Assembly: GCA_900315395.1 (NCBI GenBank)
Contig: OMZC01000065.1
Location: forward strand, 1 to 53,983
Reading direction: 5' to 3'
Length of the DNA: 53,983 nt
DNA from: an uncultured Gammaproteobacteria bacterium
Lineage (GTDB): Bacteria > Pseudomonadota > Gammaproteobacteria > Enterobacterales > Succinivibrionaceae
A program made the translations under genes and the position numbers. The notes under the pieces were generated by a model that saw only the letters and a program-made list of their open reading frames with translations, searched no databases and had not been told where the DNA came from. Every line of letters begins with the position of its first letter. Position 1 is the stretch's first letter. Shown one piece after another: positions 30,010-39,799 of the stretch.

Positions 30010-30540
30010 TTATCTGAGGGTTGAAGTCAAGTTTTGTAAACTTGTCTTTACGCTAGCATCAATTACTTTGTCTCCAATCTTCAAAACGGCACCACCAATT
30101 AAGGTCTTGTCGATTTTCTGATTTAAGAAGACTTCACAATTGAACTTTTTAGCTAGCTTATCCTTAAGAGATTCAATTTCGCTATCAGAAAAAGCTCTTG
30201 CAGATATGAGATCACACTCTAAACGCTTTTCGTGTTTCTCTCTTAATCTTACAAATTCTTCGAAAATTTCAGGAATAACTTCAAAACGGTTATTTTCACC
30301 AATAACCTTTACGAAATTCTTTCCACTTTCACTAAGAATGTCCTTTAACAACGAAATTAGACTGTCAGCTGCGACTGAAGGATTAGGAGCTAACTTTAAG
30401 CTGTCCATAAAGTACTGATCTTTACAAGCAACAGACATAGCTTCAAGCATAGTCTGCCAACCGCTTAAGTTATTTTCTTCTAATGCTATCTCAAAGGTAG
30501 CCTGAGCATAAGGTCTTGCAACAGTCAAATTTTCAGCCAT
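30010..30540 (-). CDS. atpH: ATP synthase F1 subunit delta
   Basis: Subunit delta links the peripheral stalk to the top of the alpha3beta3 head. The 176-residue protein has ARPYAQATFEIA at its N-terminus and the C-terminal signature DKTLIGGAVLKIGDKVIDASVKTSL (abridged here by position: about residues 145-170). Spacings of 13-14 bp to atpF and atpA fit the operon. Confidence 0.97.
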   Translation of the reverse strand: MAENLTVARPYAQATFEIALEENNLSGWQTMLEAMSVACKDQYFMDSLKLAPNPSVAADSLISLLKDILSESGKNFVKVIGENNRFEVIPEIFEEFVRLREKHEKRLECDLISARAFSDSEIESLKDKLAKKFNCEVFLNQKIDKTLIGGAVLKIGDKVIDASVKTSLQNLTSTLR

Positions 30541-30554
30541 TACACACCTCTTAA

Positions 30555-31025
30555 TTAAAGTGAATCAGCAATTTTCTTAAGCAGAGCTTCATCAGCTTTA
30601 GAATCGATCTTTTCGTTAATGATCTTTTCAGCGCCTGCAACTGCTAAAGAAACAACTTCAGATCTTAAATCTTCGCGAGCTTTGTTCTTTTCAGCTTCAA
30701 TTTCACTCTTAGCTAAATCAAGGATCTTCTTTCTTTCTAGCTGAGCTTCTTCTGAAGCCTTATCGATAATTTGAGATCTGGTTTTGTTTGCTTCATCAAT
30801 AATTTTCTGAGCTTCTACTTTTGCAGAACGAATTGTGTCTTTAGCGTTTTCGTTTGCAAGTTCAAGACTCTTTTTAGCCTTTTCGGCAGCAGTCAAACCA
30901 TCAGCGATTTCTTTCTGTCTCTTTTCAAGAGCATTTATCAGAGGAGGCCATACAAACTTCATGCACAGCACAGCAAAGATAAGAAACGCTACTGCCTGAC
31001 CAACAAATGTTGCGTTAATTTCCAA
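30555..31025 (-). CDS. atpF: ATP synthase F0 subunit b
   Basis: Subunit b is the dimeric peripheral stalk. The 156-residue protein has one N-terminal membrane helix (about 5-25, [20 protein letters not shown]) and a long charged coiled coil with [18 protein letters not shown] and the C-terminal [10 protein letters not shown] that binds delta. The start is TTG at 31025 with AGAGGT seven bases upstream, giving the same N-terminus as E. coli AtpF. Confidence 0.97.
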   Translation of the reverse strand: MEINATFVGQAVAFLIFAVLCMKFVWPPLINALEKRQKEIADGLTAAEKAKKSLELANENAKDTIRSAKVEAQKIIDEANKTRSQIIDKASEEAQLERKKILDLAKSEIEAEKNKAREDLRSEVVSLAVAGAEKIINEKIDSKADEALLKKIADSL

Positions 31026-31058
31026 TCTAGATACCTCTAAATTTGGTTTTGCTGTCTA

Positions 31059-32303
<1,245 letters not shown>

Positions 32304-32397
32304 TTAAGCATTCAATTTAGTTTGTAAACGCTTAACCCAAAACTAACATGTAAGAAAATACGACTATTAACCTTTAAAGTCAAAAACAAAATGCCTA

Positions 32398-32424
32398 AAA
32401 ATGTCACTTTTTAGTGAAATTTTT
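32398..32424 (-). terminator. Weak hairpin at the end of atpI
   Basis: On the minus strand TCACT-AAAA-AGTGA is followed by CATTTTTAG, overlapping the end of atpI. It may attenuate read-through from the mnmG-parAB genes into atpB. Confidence 0.4.
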
Positions 32425-32803
32425 TACCATTAATTTGATCAATAAAATTAACAATTAATCTTGACAACACTAGTATGCTGAATACAAACACTACAATTTT
32501 ATTGTTTAAATTCAGTATCTTAAATGTAAACAATAGTAAAAAAATCAAAAGACTTATCTTTAATACAAAGGCATATATAACCTCATATAAGACAAATCCA
32601 GGAGTAAGTTTCGAACTACGGTATCTTCTTTGTAAGAAAAAATAGAGAAGATTTATAAAGATAAATATAAAGCATCCTTGTGCAAAAGACAGGAAGTTTA
32701 TTACGTAATTTTGATCTGTGAAATATGAAAATAAGAAACAAATAAAAGCAAATAGACCAACTAGTAAAAAGTAAGTTTTTAGAAGTTTTAAGTCCATTTG
32801 CAT
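32411..32803 (-). CDS. atpI: AtpI-like membrane protein
   Basis: This 130-residue, strongly hydrophobic protein has about four predicted membrane helices and few recognisable motifs. It is called AtpI from its place between parB and atpB and from its size and topology; AtpI helps assemble the c-ring or supply magnesium in other bacteria but is dispensable in E. coli. The ATG at 32803 has AAAGAG upstream and lies 5 bp past the parB stop. Codon composition is very AT-rich, giving many Phe, Ile and Leu residues. Confidence 0.6.
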   Translation of the reverse strand: MQMDLKLLKTYFLLVGLFAFICFLFSYFTDQNYVINFLSFAQGCFIFIFINLLYFFLQRRYRSSKLTPGFVLYEVIYAFVLKISLLIFLLLFTFKILNLNNKIVVFVFSILVLSRLIVNFIDQINGKKFH

Positions 32804-32808
32804 TTAAT

Positions 32809-33744
32809 TTACTCTTTTAATGAAAACAGAGATAAGAACTGATCTAACTGATCTTTTGATGAATAAGATAAAGTGATCTTACCTTTATCTTCATTTGAGG
32901 CATTAAATTTAACTTTAACTCCTGATAGAACATTGCTAATGTTCTTTTCCCAATCATTAAAGCTAGGATTTTTATAGCTTACTTTAGACTTAGGAGAGTT
33001 TTCTTCTAAGCCATTTTCCTTGATGTCGTTAACTAGCTTCTCAGTCTGTCTTACAGTAAGACTGTTTTTAACTACATACTGAGCAGCTTTTAACTGTAAT
33101 TCTTTATCATCTAAAGAAAGAATTACCTTTGCATGACCAAGATCTATAAGACCTTCAACAATCATATTTTTAATTTCATCATGCAGATTGTTAATTCTTA
33201 AAATATTAGTTACAGAGCTTCTTGATTTACCTAGAGTCTTTGCTAATTCTTCTTGAGTTAAATTGCATTCATTTAACATCAAAGAAAAAGCATTAGCCAT
33301 TTCAACTGGATTTAAATCTTCACGCTGAATATTTTCAATAAGAGCTACAGCGTAACCGTTTAATTCAAGATCATCTCTGATTAGACATGGAACTGAAGCT
33401 AATTGAGCAATTTTGCATGCTCTATATCTTCTTTCACCACAAATAATCTCATAATTCTCGTCTTGAGACTTTTTAACTAGAAGAGGTTCTAATAGACCGT
33501 GCTCTTTAATTGATGAAGCTAATTCATTTAAAGATTCTTCATCAAAAGCTTTACGAGGCTGGTAAACAGATGCTTTTAACTTTTCTATTGGTAATAAAAC
33601 AACAGAATTCTCATTAACAGGCAAAGTTGTTGTATTAGCTTCTTGAACTGACTTTTCAGCTTTTACTTCAGTTTCAGCTTGTTCTTTAATCTTATTTCCG
33701 CTTAAAAGAAAATCCAGGCCTCTACTTCTATTTAATCCAGCCAT
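32809..33744 (-). CDS. parB: Chromosome partitioning protein ParB
   Basis: ParB binds parS sites, spreads as a CTP-dependent clamp and works with ParA to segregate origins. The 311-residue protein starts MAGLNRSRGLDFLL, then has LLPIEKLKASVYQPRKAFDEE, the CTP-binding GERRYRACKIA and ENIQREDLNPVE, and the helix-turn-helix LTQEELAKTLGKSRSSVTNILR. The C-terminal dimer domain follows. It lies 8 bp after parA. No parS sequence was spotted in the window. Confidence 0.96.
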   Translation of the reverse strand: MAGLNRSRGLDFLLSGNKIKEQAETEVKAEKSVQEANTTTLPVNENSVVLLPIEKLKASVYQPRKAFDEESLNELASSIKEHGLLEPLLVKKSQDENYEIICGERRYRACKIAQLASVPCLIRDDLELNGYAVALIENIQREDLNPVEMANAFSLMLNECNLTQEELAKTLGKSRSSVTNILRINNLHDEIKNMIVEGLIDLGHAKVILSLDDKELQLKAAQYVVKNSLTVRQTEKLVNDIKENGLEENSPKSKVSYKNPSFNDWEKNISNVLSGVKVKFNASNEDKGKITLSYSSKDQLDQFLSLFSLKE

Positions 33745-33752
33745 TTTCGTAC

Positions 33753-34523
33753 CTACTGTTTATTTGCCTTAGATATAATTTCTGCAGCTAAAGCTAGATA
33801 TGCCTTTGAGCCAACTGATGATTTATCGTAATACATTGCAGGCTTACCATAGCTAGGAGCTTCAGCTAATCTTACATTTCTTGGAATAATAGTCTCGTAA
33901 ACAAGATCACCAAAATTCTTCTTTAATTCATCAGAAACGTCTGTTGACAGACGATTTCTGTTATCGAACATAGTGCGTAAAATACCTTCAATCTTTAATT
34001 TAGAATTAACTGCACTTGCTAACTGGTCAACAGTTTCAATCAACAGTGTTAAACCTTCTAGAGCAAAATATTCACACTGTAGAGGCACTAAGATTGAATC
34101 AGCAGCACAAAGTGCATTTACAGTTAAAATATTTAAAGAAGGAGGACAATCAATTAGCACAAAATCATAGTTATCTTTGATTTTATCTAATGATTTTTTA
34201 AGAAAAGATTCTCTACCAAATTTATCTAATAAACTTACTTCAGCAGCAGTTAAATCCTCATTTGAAGGAATTAAATGAAATCCACCTTCAGTAGTTGTAA
34301 CTACAGCTTCTTTGATATCAAGTCCATCAACTAAAACATTGGTAATAGATTTTTCTAGACCAAATTTTAATACGCCTGATGCCATAGTAGCATTGCCTTG
34401 AGGATCGCAATCTACTACTAAAACTTTTTTCTGCATAGCAGCTAATGAAGCTGCTAAGTTTACGCAAGTGGTTGTCTTTCCTACACCACCTTTCTGATTT
34501 GCAATAGCAATTACTTTAGTCAA
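33753..34523 (-). CDS. parA: Chromosome partitioning ATPase ParA (Soj)
   Basis: ParA is a Walker-type ATPase that forms a DNA-bound gradient to move ParB-parS complexes. The 256-residue protein has the deviant Walker A KGGVGKTT with preceding IAIANQ, Walker A' VVDCDPQGNATM and Walker B FVLIDCPPSLNILTVNAL. The start is a TTG at 34523 with AAAGGAA upstream and gives the usual MTKVIAIANQ N-terminus. It has no long N-terminal DNA-binding domain, as expected for chromosomal ParA. It follows rsmG by 13 bp. Confidence 0.97.
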   Translation of the reverse strand: MTKVIAIANQKGGVGKTTTCVNLAASLAAMQKKVLVVDCDPQGNATMASGVLKFGLEKSITNVLVDGLDIKEAVVTTTEGGFHLIPSNEDLTAAEVSLLDKFGRESFLKKSLDKIKDNYDFVLIDCPPSLNILTVNALCAADSILVPLQCEYFALEGLTLLIETVDQLASAVNSKLKIEGILRTMFDNRNRLSTDVSDELKKNFGDLVYETIIPRNVRLAEAPSYGKPAMYYDKSSVGSKAYLALAAEIISKANKQ

Positions 34524-34536
34524 TTTCTATTCCTTT

Positions 34537-35199
34537 CTAATCTTTTATTCTCATTATCACTGCTTGTCTTTTAGCATCTAAGGAAGGAACTTTTAATTCA
34601 ATTATCTCTTCAATAGTGGTATTTTCATCAATTTGATCTAATTCATCGTGTTCTAAATTAGCTTTCATTGCTATAAAGACACCATCTTTAGCAATTAGAT
34701 CCTTACACCACTCTATAATTTTGCATAAAGGTGCAAAAGCTCTACTTAAAATACAATCGAACTTTTTATCTAGTTCTATATTTTCACAACGATCGTTGAT
34801 AATGGAAATATTGTTTAAATTTAATGAAACCATTGCTGTTCTAACAAAAGACAACTTCTTAGCAATAGAATCAATCAAAGTAAAATGTTTATCAGGGTTT
34901 AGTATAGCAAGAACCAAACCAGGAAAACCTGCGCCTGTTCCCACATCGGCAATGTTATTTCCTCTATCTTTGATTAAAGGGGAAACAACAGCACTATCTA
35001 GAATATGTAATACAACCATCTGTAAAGGATCTCTAATTGCAGTTAGATTTAAGGCTTTATTCCATTTTTCTAACAAAACAACTAAAGTTGCCATTTTATC
35101 AAGTTGCTCTTGGCTACATGATATATCAGTCTGAGAGATCAAAGACTCTATTTTGTGTAAGATTTCAGACTTATCTACAACAGATGGTTTATTTCTCAT
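34537..35199 (-). CDS. rsmG: 16S rRNA (guanine527-N7)-methyltransferase RsmG
   Basis: RsmG (GidB) methylates G527 of 16S rRNA; its loss can give low-level streptomycin resistance. The 220-residue protein has the family segments WNKALNLTAIRDP, HILDSAVV, the SAM motif IADVGTGAGFPGLVLAI, TLIDSIAKKLSFVRTA and LSRAFAPL. It lies 8 bp after mnmG, the usual gidA-gidB pair beside an origin. Confidence 0.97.
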   Translation of the reverse strand: MRNKPSVVDKSEILHKIESLISQTDISCSQEQLDKMATLVVLLEKWNKALNLTAIRDPLQMVVLHILDSAVVSPLIKDRGNNIADVGTGAGFPGLVLAILNPDKHFTLIDSIAKKLSFVRTAMVSLNLNNISIINDRCENIELDKKFDCILSRAFAPLCKIIEWCKDLIAKDGVFIAMKANLEHDELDQIDENTTIEEIIELKVPSLDAKRQAVIMRIKD

Positions 35200-35207
35200 T
35201 TTTTACC

Positions 35208-37094
35208 TTAATTTTTGCCAAGTAAGTTCATCTTCTTTAAGTGAACTAACAGAATTGATATAGCAGCAGGAGTAATACCTGAAATACGAGATGCCATACC
35301 AATGGTTTCTGGTTTGTACTCATTTAGTTTTTGAGCAACTTCGTTTGATAATGACTTGATCTGTTTGTAATCAAAATTCATTGGAAGTAGAGTCTGCTCA
35401 TTTACAACTTTCTTCTTAATATCATCAAGTTCTCTTTGCAGATAACCTTGATATTTTACTTGAATTTCAACCTGTTCTACAGACTGTTCTTTTGTTGCAA
35501 TAGGCTCTAATTTAGAAGCTTCAATCAGACCATTTAGTTTTACCTCTGGTCTTCTTAAGATCTCTTCTAAAGTTTGCTCTTGAGAAAGAGGAGTATTTAA
35601 GATCTGACTGATATTCTTACCCATATCTGAAGATGGTTTTACAGAAGTTTCTCTTAAACGAGCTTTTTCTTTTTCAATCTGATTTTGTTTATCTTCAAAC
35701 TGCTTCCATCTCTCATCAGAGATAATTCCTAATTCTCTTGCCTTAGGAGTTAATCTGATATCAGCATTATCCTCACGTAAAATCAGTCTATATTCAGCTC
35801 TTGAAGTAAACATTCTGTATGGCTCTTTAGTACCTAATGTACATAAATCATCCATTAGAACACCTACATAAGCTTCATTTCTTCTTGGGAACCAAGGTTT
35901 CTGACCTTTTACGTATAAGCCTGCATTAATACCAGCTAATAAACCTTGAGCTGCAGCCTCTTCGTAACCTGTTGTACCATTAATCTGACCTGCTAAGAAC
36001 AGACCTGGTACTTTCTTTGACTGCATTGATACAGACAATTCTCTTGGATCATAGAAATCATACTCAATTGCATAACCTGGTCTTGCAATAATTGCGTTCT
36101 CTAAACCTTCAATTGAGTGGATGAAGTTTTCCTGAACATCAAATGGTAAAGAAGTTGAAATTCCATTTGGATAAACTAAAGGTGAAGTTAATCCTTCAGG
36201 TTCAATAAATACCTGATGAGAGGTTCTATCAGGGTATCTTACGATCTTATCTTCAATTGATGGACAGTAACGAGGACCAACAGAATGAATTACACCTGAA
36301 TATAGAGGACTTCTGTCTAGACCGCCTCTAATAATCTCATGAGTTTTTTCATTTGTCTTTGTAATGTAACAAGGAACCTGTGTTGGATGAATCTTATCTT
36401 CATTTAAATATGAAAAAGCAGGCTGTGGATACTCAGGCTCTTGTTTAGTCATCTTTGAGTAATCAATAGAACTTGCAACAATACGAGCTGGAGTACCTGT
36501 TTTTAATCTACCTACCTTTAAACCTAAATTCTTTAAGTTCTCAGCTAATCCAATAGATGCAGGATCACCTGCTCTGCCACCAGAATAATGATCTAAACCA
36601 ATATGAATTAAACCGTTTAAGAATGTACCTGCGCAAATTACAACAGCTTTTGAATAAAATTCAATTCCAGCAGCTGTCTTTACACCACAAACTGTATTAT
36701 CTTTATAGATGATCTCTGTAGCTGGTTGCTGGAATATAGTTAGGTAATCGTAATTCCAAAGAGTTTTTCTCATTACCTCTTTATATAAATGACGATCAGT
36801 CTGAGCTCTTGTTGCTCTTACAGCAGGTCCTTTAGATGAATTTAAAGTTCTAAATTGAATACCAGCTTTATCAATTGCTCCTGGACATACACCACCCATA
36901 GCATCGATTTCTTTAATAAGATGACCTTTACCGATACCACCAAAAGCAGGGTTACAAGACATTTCACCCACAGTTTCTAAATTATGGGTTAAAAGCAGAG
37001 TCTTACATTTCATTCTTGCACTAGCAGCTGCTGCTTCAATACCTGCGTGTCCAGCACCAATAACAATTACATCAAAATTTCTAAAGCTATTCAT
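35208..37094 (-). CDS. mnmG: tRNA uridine-34 carboxymethylaminomethyl synthesis enzyme MnmG
   Basis: MnmG (GidA) with MnmE installs the cmnm5 modification at U34 of certain tRNAs using FAD, NADH and methylene-tetrahydrofolate. The 628-residue protein has the dinucleotide motif [19 protein letters not shown], the catalytic-cysteine segment [16 protein letters not shown], the GGRAGDPAS loop and the C-terminal helices. The partner mnmE is 10 kb away. It is the first gene of a long block running through parAB and atp, starting beside the origin candidate. Confidence 0.98.
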   Translation of the reverse strand: MNSFRNFDVIVIGAGHAGIEAAAASARMKCKTLLLTHNLETVGEMSCNPAFGGIGKGHLIKEIDAMGGVCPGAIDKAGIQFRTLNSSKGPAVRATRAQTDRHLYKEVMRKTLWNYDYLTIFQQPATEIIYKDNTVCGVKTAAGIEFYSKAVVICAGTFLNGLIHIGLDHYSGGRAGDPASIGLAENLKNLGLKVGRLKTGTPARIVASSIDYSKMTKQEPEYPQPAFSYLNEDKIHPTQVPCYITKTNEKTHEIIRGGLDRSPLYSGVIHSVGPRYCPSIEDKIVRYPDRTSHQVFIEPEGLTSPLVYPNGISTSLPFDVQENFIHSIEGLENAIIARPGYAIEYDFYDPRELSVSMQSKKVPGLFLAGQINGTTGYEEAAAQGLLAGINAGLYVKGQKPWFPRRNEAYVGVLMDDLCTLGTKEPYRMFTSRAEYRLILREDNADIRLTPKARELGIISDERWKQFEDKQNQIEKEKARLRETSVKPSSDMGKNISQILNTPLSQEQTLEEILRRPEVKLNGLIEASKLEPIATKEQSVEQVEIQVKYQGYLQRELDDIKKKVVNEQTLLPMNFDYKQIKSLSNEVAQKLNEYKPETIGMASRISGITPAAISILLVHLKKMNLLGKN

Positions 37095-37350
37095 TTTTTT
37101 ATTAAATCCATCAATAGATCTTGAAGTTCAAATTTATGACTTATCTTTACAAGATCTGAATTAGAGCTTTTCCACAAAATTTGGCTGTCAATAATAAATA
37201 ATAAGTAAATATTAATTTATTAATATATATATCTTATTATTCTTATTATTAGTAACGAAAAAATTGTTAAAAACTAAATTTTTTCTTAATTTTCAATTTG
37301 TTACTAACAGTTTTATATCTTAAAAAAGTTGTTAAATAGTATGGAAAACC

Positions 37351-37449
37351 TGTTGAAAAGTGGTTAGTTATCAACAGTCTAAAAATTATACCGTTTACAC
37401 TTCAAAGTTATCAATAGGTTTTCAACAACTTTTACCGGTGTTTTCAACA
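37351..37449. repeat. Cluster of five DnaA-box-like 9-mers
   Basis: Five copies of TTWTCAAYA lie within 99 bp: three TTTTCAACA (one on the minus strand), one TTATCAACA and one TTATCAATA. They differ from the E. coli consensus TTATCCACA mainly by A at position 6. Confidence 0.65.
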
Positions 37450-37590
37450 GTTTTTTAACAACCTATATTTTACAAAATACAGGCACCTAAATCTAAATAA
37501 TGTTTCTTATTTTTTAGGATGTTTTTGCTAATAAAAAAAATAATTAATGTCCAAATTGGATCACACTTTTTTAAAGTTATAAATAATTAT

Positions 37591-37620
37591 TTGAAATTTA
37601 AGAAAATTATTTGATATAAG
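37591..37620 (+). promoter_or_regulatory. Predicted porin promoter
   Basis: TTGAAA and TATAAG are 18 bp apart, about 130 bp upstream of the porin ATG, which would give a long leader containing the palindrome at 37688-37704. Confidence 0.45.
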
Positions 37621-37687
37621 CTATGCCTATAACTTCATATAAAAAAATTGTATTTGTAATTAAACGTGATTTATTTGAGAATAAGCC

Positions 37688-37704
37688 ATGTTCTTAAGGA
37701 ACAT
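37688..37704. repeat. Palindrome in the porin leader
   Basis: ATGTTC-TTAAG-GAACAT is a 6 bp inverted repeat with a five-base centre, about 48 bp before the porin ATG. It could be an operator or an RNA hairpin. Confidence 0.45.
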
Positions 37705-37751
37705 AACTATAAATAAATACAAACATATATATTTTTTTAGGGATTATATTT

Positions 37752-38882
37752 ATGAAAAAGTCATTATTAGCATTAGCTGTAGTATTTGCAGCTTCTTCAG
37801 CAACTGCTTCAGCAGCTACTGTATACGATAAAGATGGTACTACCTTATCTGTAGGTGGTCGTGTTCAGTCAGTTTTATTTAATGGTTTCTATAAAAAGGC
37901 TGGCGAAAAGGATTCTTCATTAGTAAATTCAGCTCGTTTTAACATTGCTGGTAACACCAAAGTTAATGATTACTTATCAGTATTAGCATTCTCAGAGTGG
38001 GATATGGCTGATGGTGAAAGCAAAAACATCGGTGATAATTTAGTATCAAGAGAGCAGTACGTAGGCGCTGATTTCGGTTCTTTCGGTAAGTTAATTGCTG
38101 GTAAGACTCTTGATTCAACAAGACAGGTAATGGCAGCTACCGATATTTTTGAGTACATTGATGTTCAGAATGATACTGGTATCAATGGTGATAGACGTAA
38201 TGGTTTATTCCGTTATGACTATAACAACAACGGTTTATTCGCATCTGTAACTTATGAAACAGCTGCTGATAACCAGAAGATCTTCGGTCAGAAGTTTGAT
38301 GTTCAGAATGGTTATGCTGTAGCTTTAGGCTATACCTTTGATAATGTTGTATTTGGACCTTTATCAATCAAAGCAGGTTTCAATTTTATTGATGGTCAGA
38401 ATGACGACTTTGATGGTGCTGTATATAACAATGCTAAATCACTTGGCAAGTTAAATAATGCTAAGAATTTTGCAACTTCTATCGCTTGGGGTTCATCAAG
38501 TGAAGGCTTATATTTAGCTGCTTTATACTATTCACAGAAAGTTGATTTTGCTATCGATCACAACAAAGGCGAAGCTAACAAAAAAGGTTTAAATGATAAC
38601 TTTGATAGAAAGGGCTACGAGTTTACCGCTGGTTACGGCTTTGACAATGGTATCGGTATTTACACTGGTTACCAGACACAGCAGTTAAAGTATAAGTACT
38701 ACGGTTACACTGAGAAGGATAACTACGATTTAAGAAGAGTTCCTGTTCAGGTTAAGTATACTTACAACCCTAACTTCAAGGTATGGGCAGAAGCTGAGTT
38801 CGACGCTAATTCAGATGATAAGTACGGTACAGCTGAGTTACGTGGTACAGAGTTCAATGTTGGTGCTCGTTACACCTTCTAA
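37752..38882 (+). CDS. Outer-membrane general porin (OmpC/OmpF-like family)
   Basis: This is a 376-residue trimeric-type porin precursor, which would form a diffusion channel in the outer membrane. A signal peptide (MKKSLLALAVVFAASSATASA) is followed by alternating beta strands typical of 16-strand porins: TTLSVGGRVQSVLFNG, REQYVGADFGSFGKLIAGK, an RRNGLFRYDYNNN loop and a C-terminal strand ending GARYTF with the terminal phenylalanine used by the BAM complex. Codon use is more even than in the neighbours, suggesting high expression. It is monocistronic, flanked by its own promoter and a strong terminator. I cannot assign a substrate. Confidence 0.93.
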   Translation: MKKSLLALAVVFAASSATASAATVYDKDGTTLSVGGRVQSVLFNGFYKKAGEKDSSLVNSARFNIAGNTKVNDYLSVLAFSEWDMADGESKNIGDNLVSREQYVGADFGSFGKLIAGKTLDSTRQVMAATDIFEYIDVQNDTGINGDRRNGLFRYDYNNNGLFASVTYETAADNQKIFGQKFDVQNGYAVALGYTFDNVVFGPLSIKAGFNFIDGQNDDFDGAVYNNAKSLGKLNNAKNFATSIAWGSSSEGLYLAALYYSQKVDFAIDHNKGEANKKGLNDNFDRKGYEFTAGYGFDNGIGIYTGYQTQQLKYKYYGYTEKDNYDLRRVPVQVKYTYNPNFKVWAEAEFDANSDDKYGTAELRGTEFNVGARYTF

Positions 38883-38903
38883 TCTGTCTTAATAGATAAA
38901 AGT

Positions 38904-38935
38904 AAAGGAAGTCTTGATGGCTTCCTTTATTTTTT
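38904..38935 (+). terminator. Terminator after the porin gene
   Basis: An 8 bp stem AAAGGAAG/CTTCCTTT with a nine-base loop is followed by ATTTTTTG. Confidence 0.85.
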
Positions 38936-38950
38936 GATTCTAAAAAGATC

Positions 38951-38988
38951 AAAAAAAACGGCATTCAGAAATATGAAGCCGTTTTTTT
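38951..38988. terminator. Bidirectional terminator before efp
   Basis: AAAACGGC/GCCGTTTT with an inner TTCA/TGAA pair and one bulged base has T-runs on both strands. It ends efp transcription on the minus strand and backs up the porin terminator. Confidence 0.85.
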
Positions 38989-39003
38989 ATGAGCGTTAGT
39001 TAA

Positions 39004-39567
39004 TTAAACACGCTTCTTGAACTCGTTGGTACGAGTATCGATTTCGATCTTGTCGCCAATGTTTACGAAATCAGGTACTGAAATTACATAACCGGTACCA
39101 GCTAAACGTGCAGGTTTTACAACTTTACCTGAGGTATCACCCTTAACTGCAGGCTCGGTGTACTCTACTTCACGAACGATGGTGATAGGTAACTCAACAG
39201 AGATTGCCTTACCGTTGTAGAAAGTAACCTGGCAAACGTCTTCCATACCGTCGATTAAGTAATTTAAAACGTCACCCATGTTGTCTTTTTCGATTTCGTA
39301 CTGGTTGAACTCTTCGTCCATGAATACGTATAGAGGATCACCATAGTATGAGTATGTGCAATCCTTGTGCTCTAAGATAACGTCATCTAAACGATCATCA
39401 GCACGGAATACAGTCTCAGTACCGCCGTTTGATAGAAGGTTCTTTAACTTCATCTTAACAACAGCTGCGTTACGACCTGATTTGCTGTACTCAGCCTTCT
39501 GAACAACCATTGGGTTGCCGTTTAACATAATTACGTTGCCAGTACGGATTTCTTGAGCTAACTTCAT
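39004..39567 (-). CDS. efp: Elongation factor P, Arg32 (rhamnosylated) type
   Basis: EF-P relieves ribosome stalling at polyproline by entering the E site and reaching the peptidyl-transferase centre with a modified residue. The 187-residue protein has three beta domains, and the modification loop reads KSGRNAA with arginine at position 32 instead of the lysine of E. coli EF-P. This is the subtype modified by EarP with rhamnose, and earP is the gene upstream. The ATG at 39567 has AAAGG before it and gives [13 protein letters not shown], the usual start of Arg-type EF-P. Transcription ends at a bidirectional terminator. Confidence 0.97.
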   Translation of the reverse strand: MKLAQEIRTGNVIMLNGNPMVVQKAEYSKSGRNAAVVKMKLKNLLSNGGTETVFRADDRLDDVILEHKDCTYSYYGDPLYVFMDEEFNQYEIEKDNMGDVLNYLIDGMEDVCQVTFYNGKAISVELPITIVREVEYTEPAVKGDTSGKVVKPARLAGTGYVISVPDFVNIGDKIEIDTRTNEFKKRV

Positions 39568-39628
39568 TGTAAAAACCTTTAACGTTATAAAAAGAAATTT
39601 AGGCAAGATCTATGTCTTAGCCATTCAA

Positions 39629-39650
39629 AACAATATACATGTGTATTGTT
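39629..39650. repeat. 22 bp palindrome upstream of efp
   Basis: AACAATA-TACATGTG-TATTGTT is symmetrical except for one pair and lies 62-83 bp upstream of the efp ATG. It looks like an operator or a leader hairpin. Confidence 0.45.
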
Positions 39651-39670
39651 AGGATGCCTTATCTGACCAT

Positions 39671-39700
39671 TGCCTATATAAAACTGCCTGTATAAAACTG
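39671..39700. repeat. 14 bp tandem repeat upstream of efp
   Basis: Two copies of TGCCTRTATAAAAC (39671-39684 and 39685-39698) are directly adjacent and are followed by a partial third TGTATA. Their function is unknown. Confidence 0.5.
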
Positions 39701-39742
39701 TATAGTATGATAAGCACAGTCTTATCTGAAAAGAACATCTCT

Positions 39743-39762
39743 ATTTACCTAAAAAGGTAAAT
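39743..39762. repeat. Hairpin between earP and efp
   Basis: ATTTACCT-AAAA-AGGTAAAT is a perfect 8 bp stem with a four-base loop, just past the earP stop. No T-run follows, so it is not a clear terminator. Confidence 0.4.
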
Positions 39763-39799
39763 TTAACGTACTATTTTAACAGATCTATGGATTTATTAA

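Larger units (their letters stand above)
37095..37751. other. Gene-free AT-rich region, probable replication origin (oriC)
   Basis: These 657 bp hold no gene. They follow mnmG, the classic neighbour of oriC in gammaproteobacteria. An extremely AT-rich tract of TTATTA-like repeats at about 37190-37255 is a candidate unwinding element. A cluster of DnaA-box-like 9-mers follows: TTTTCAACA at 37351-37359 (minus), 37419-37427 and 37441-37449 (plus), TTATCAACA at 37368-37376 and TTATCAATA at 37408-37416, plus TTTTCCACA at 37168-37176. None is the exact TTATCCACA. The right part (37590-37751) holds the porin promoter and a palindrome. Confidence 0.72.

Noticed and set aside
37186..37191. TTGACA as a complete mnmG promoter
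   Set aside because: The -35 is perfect but no acceptable -10 lies at 16-18 bp; the best (TCTAAT) is at 20 bp.
37688..37704. parS site near the origin candidate
   Set aside because: The palindrome has a TTAAG centre and lacks the CACGTG core of TGTTTCACGTGAAACA.
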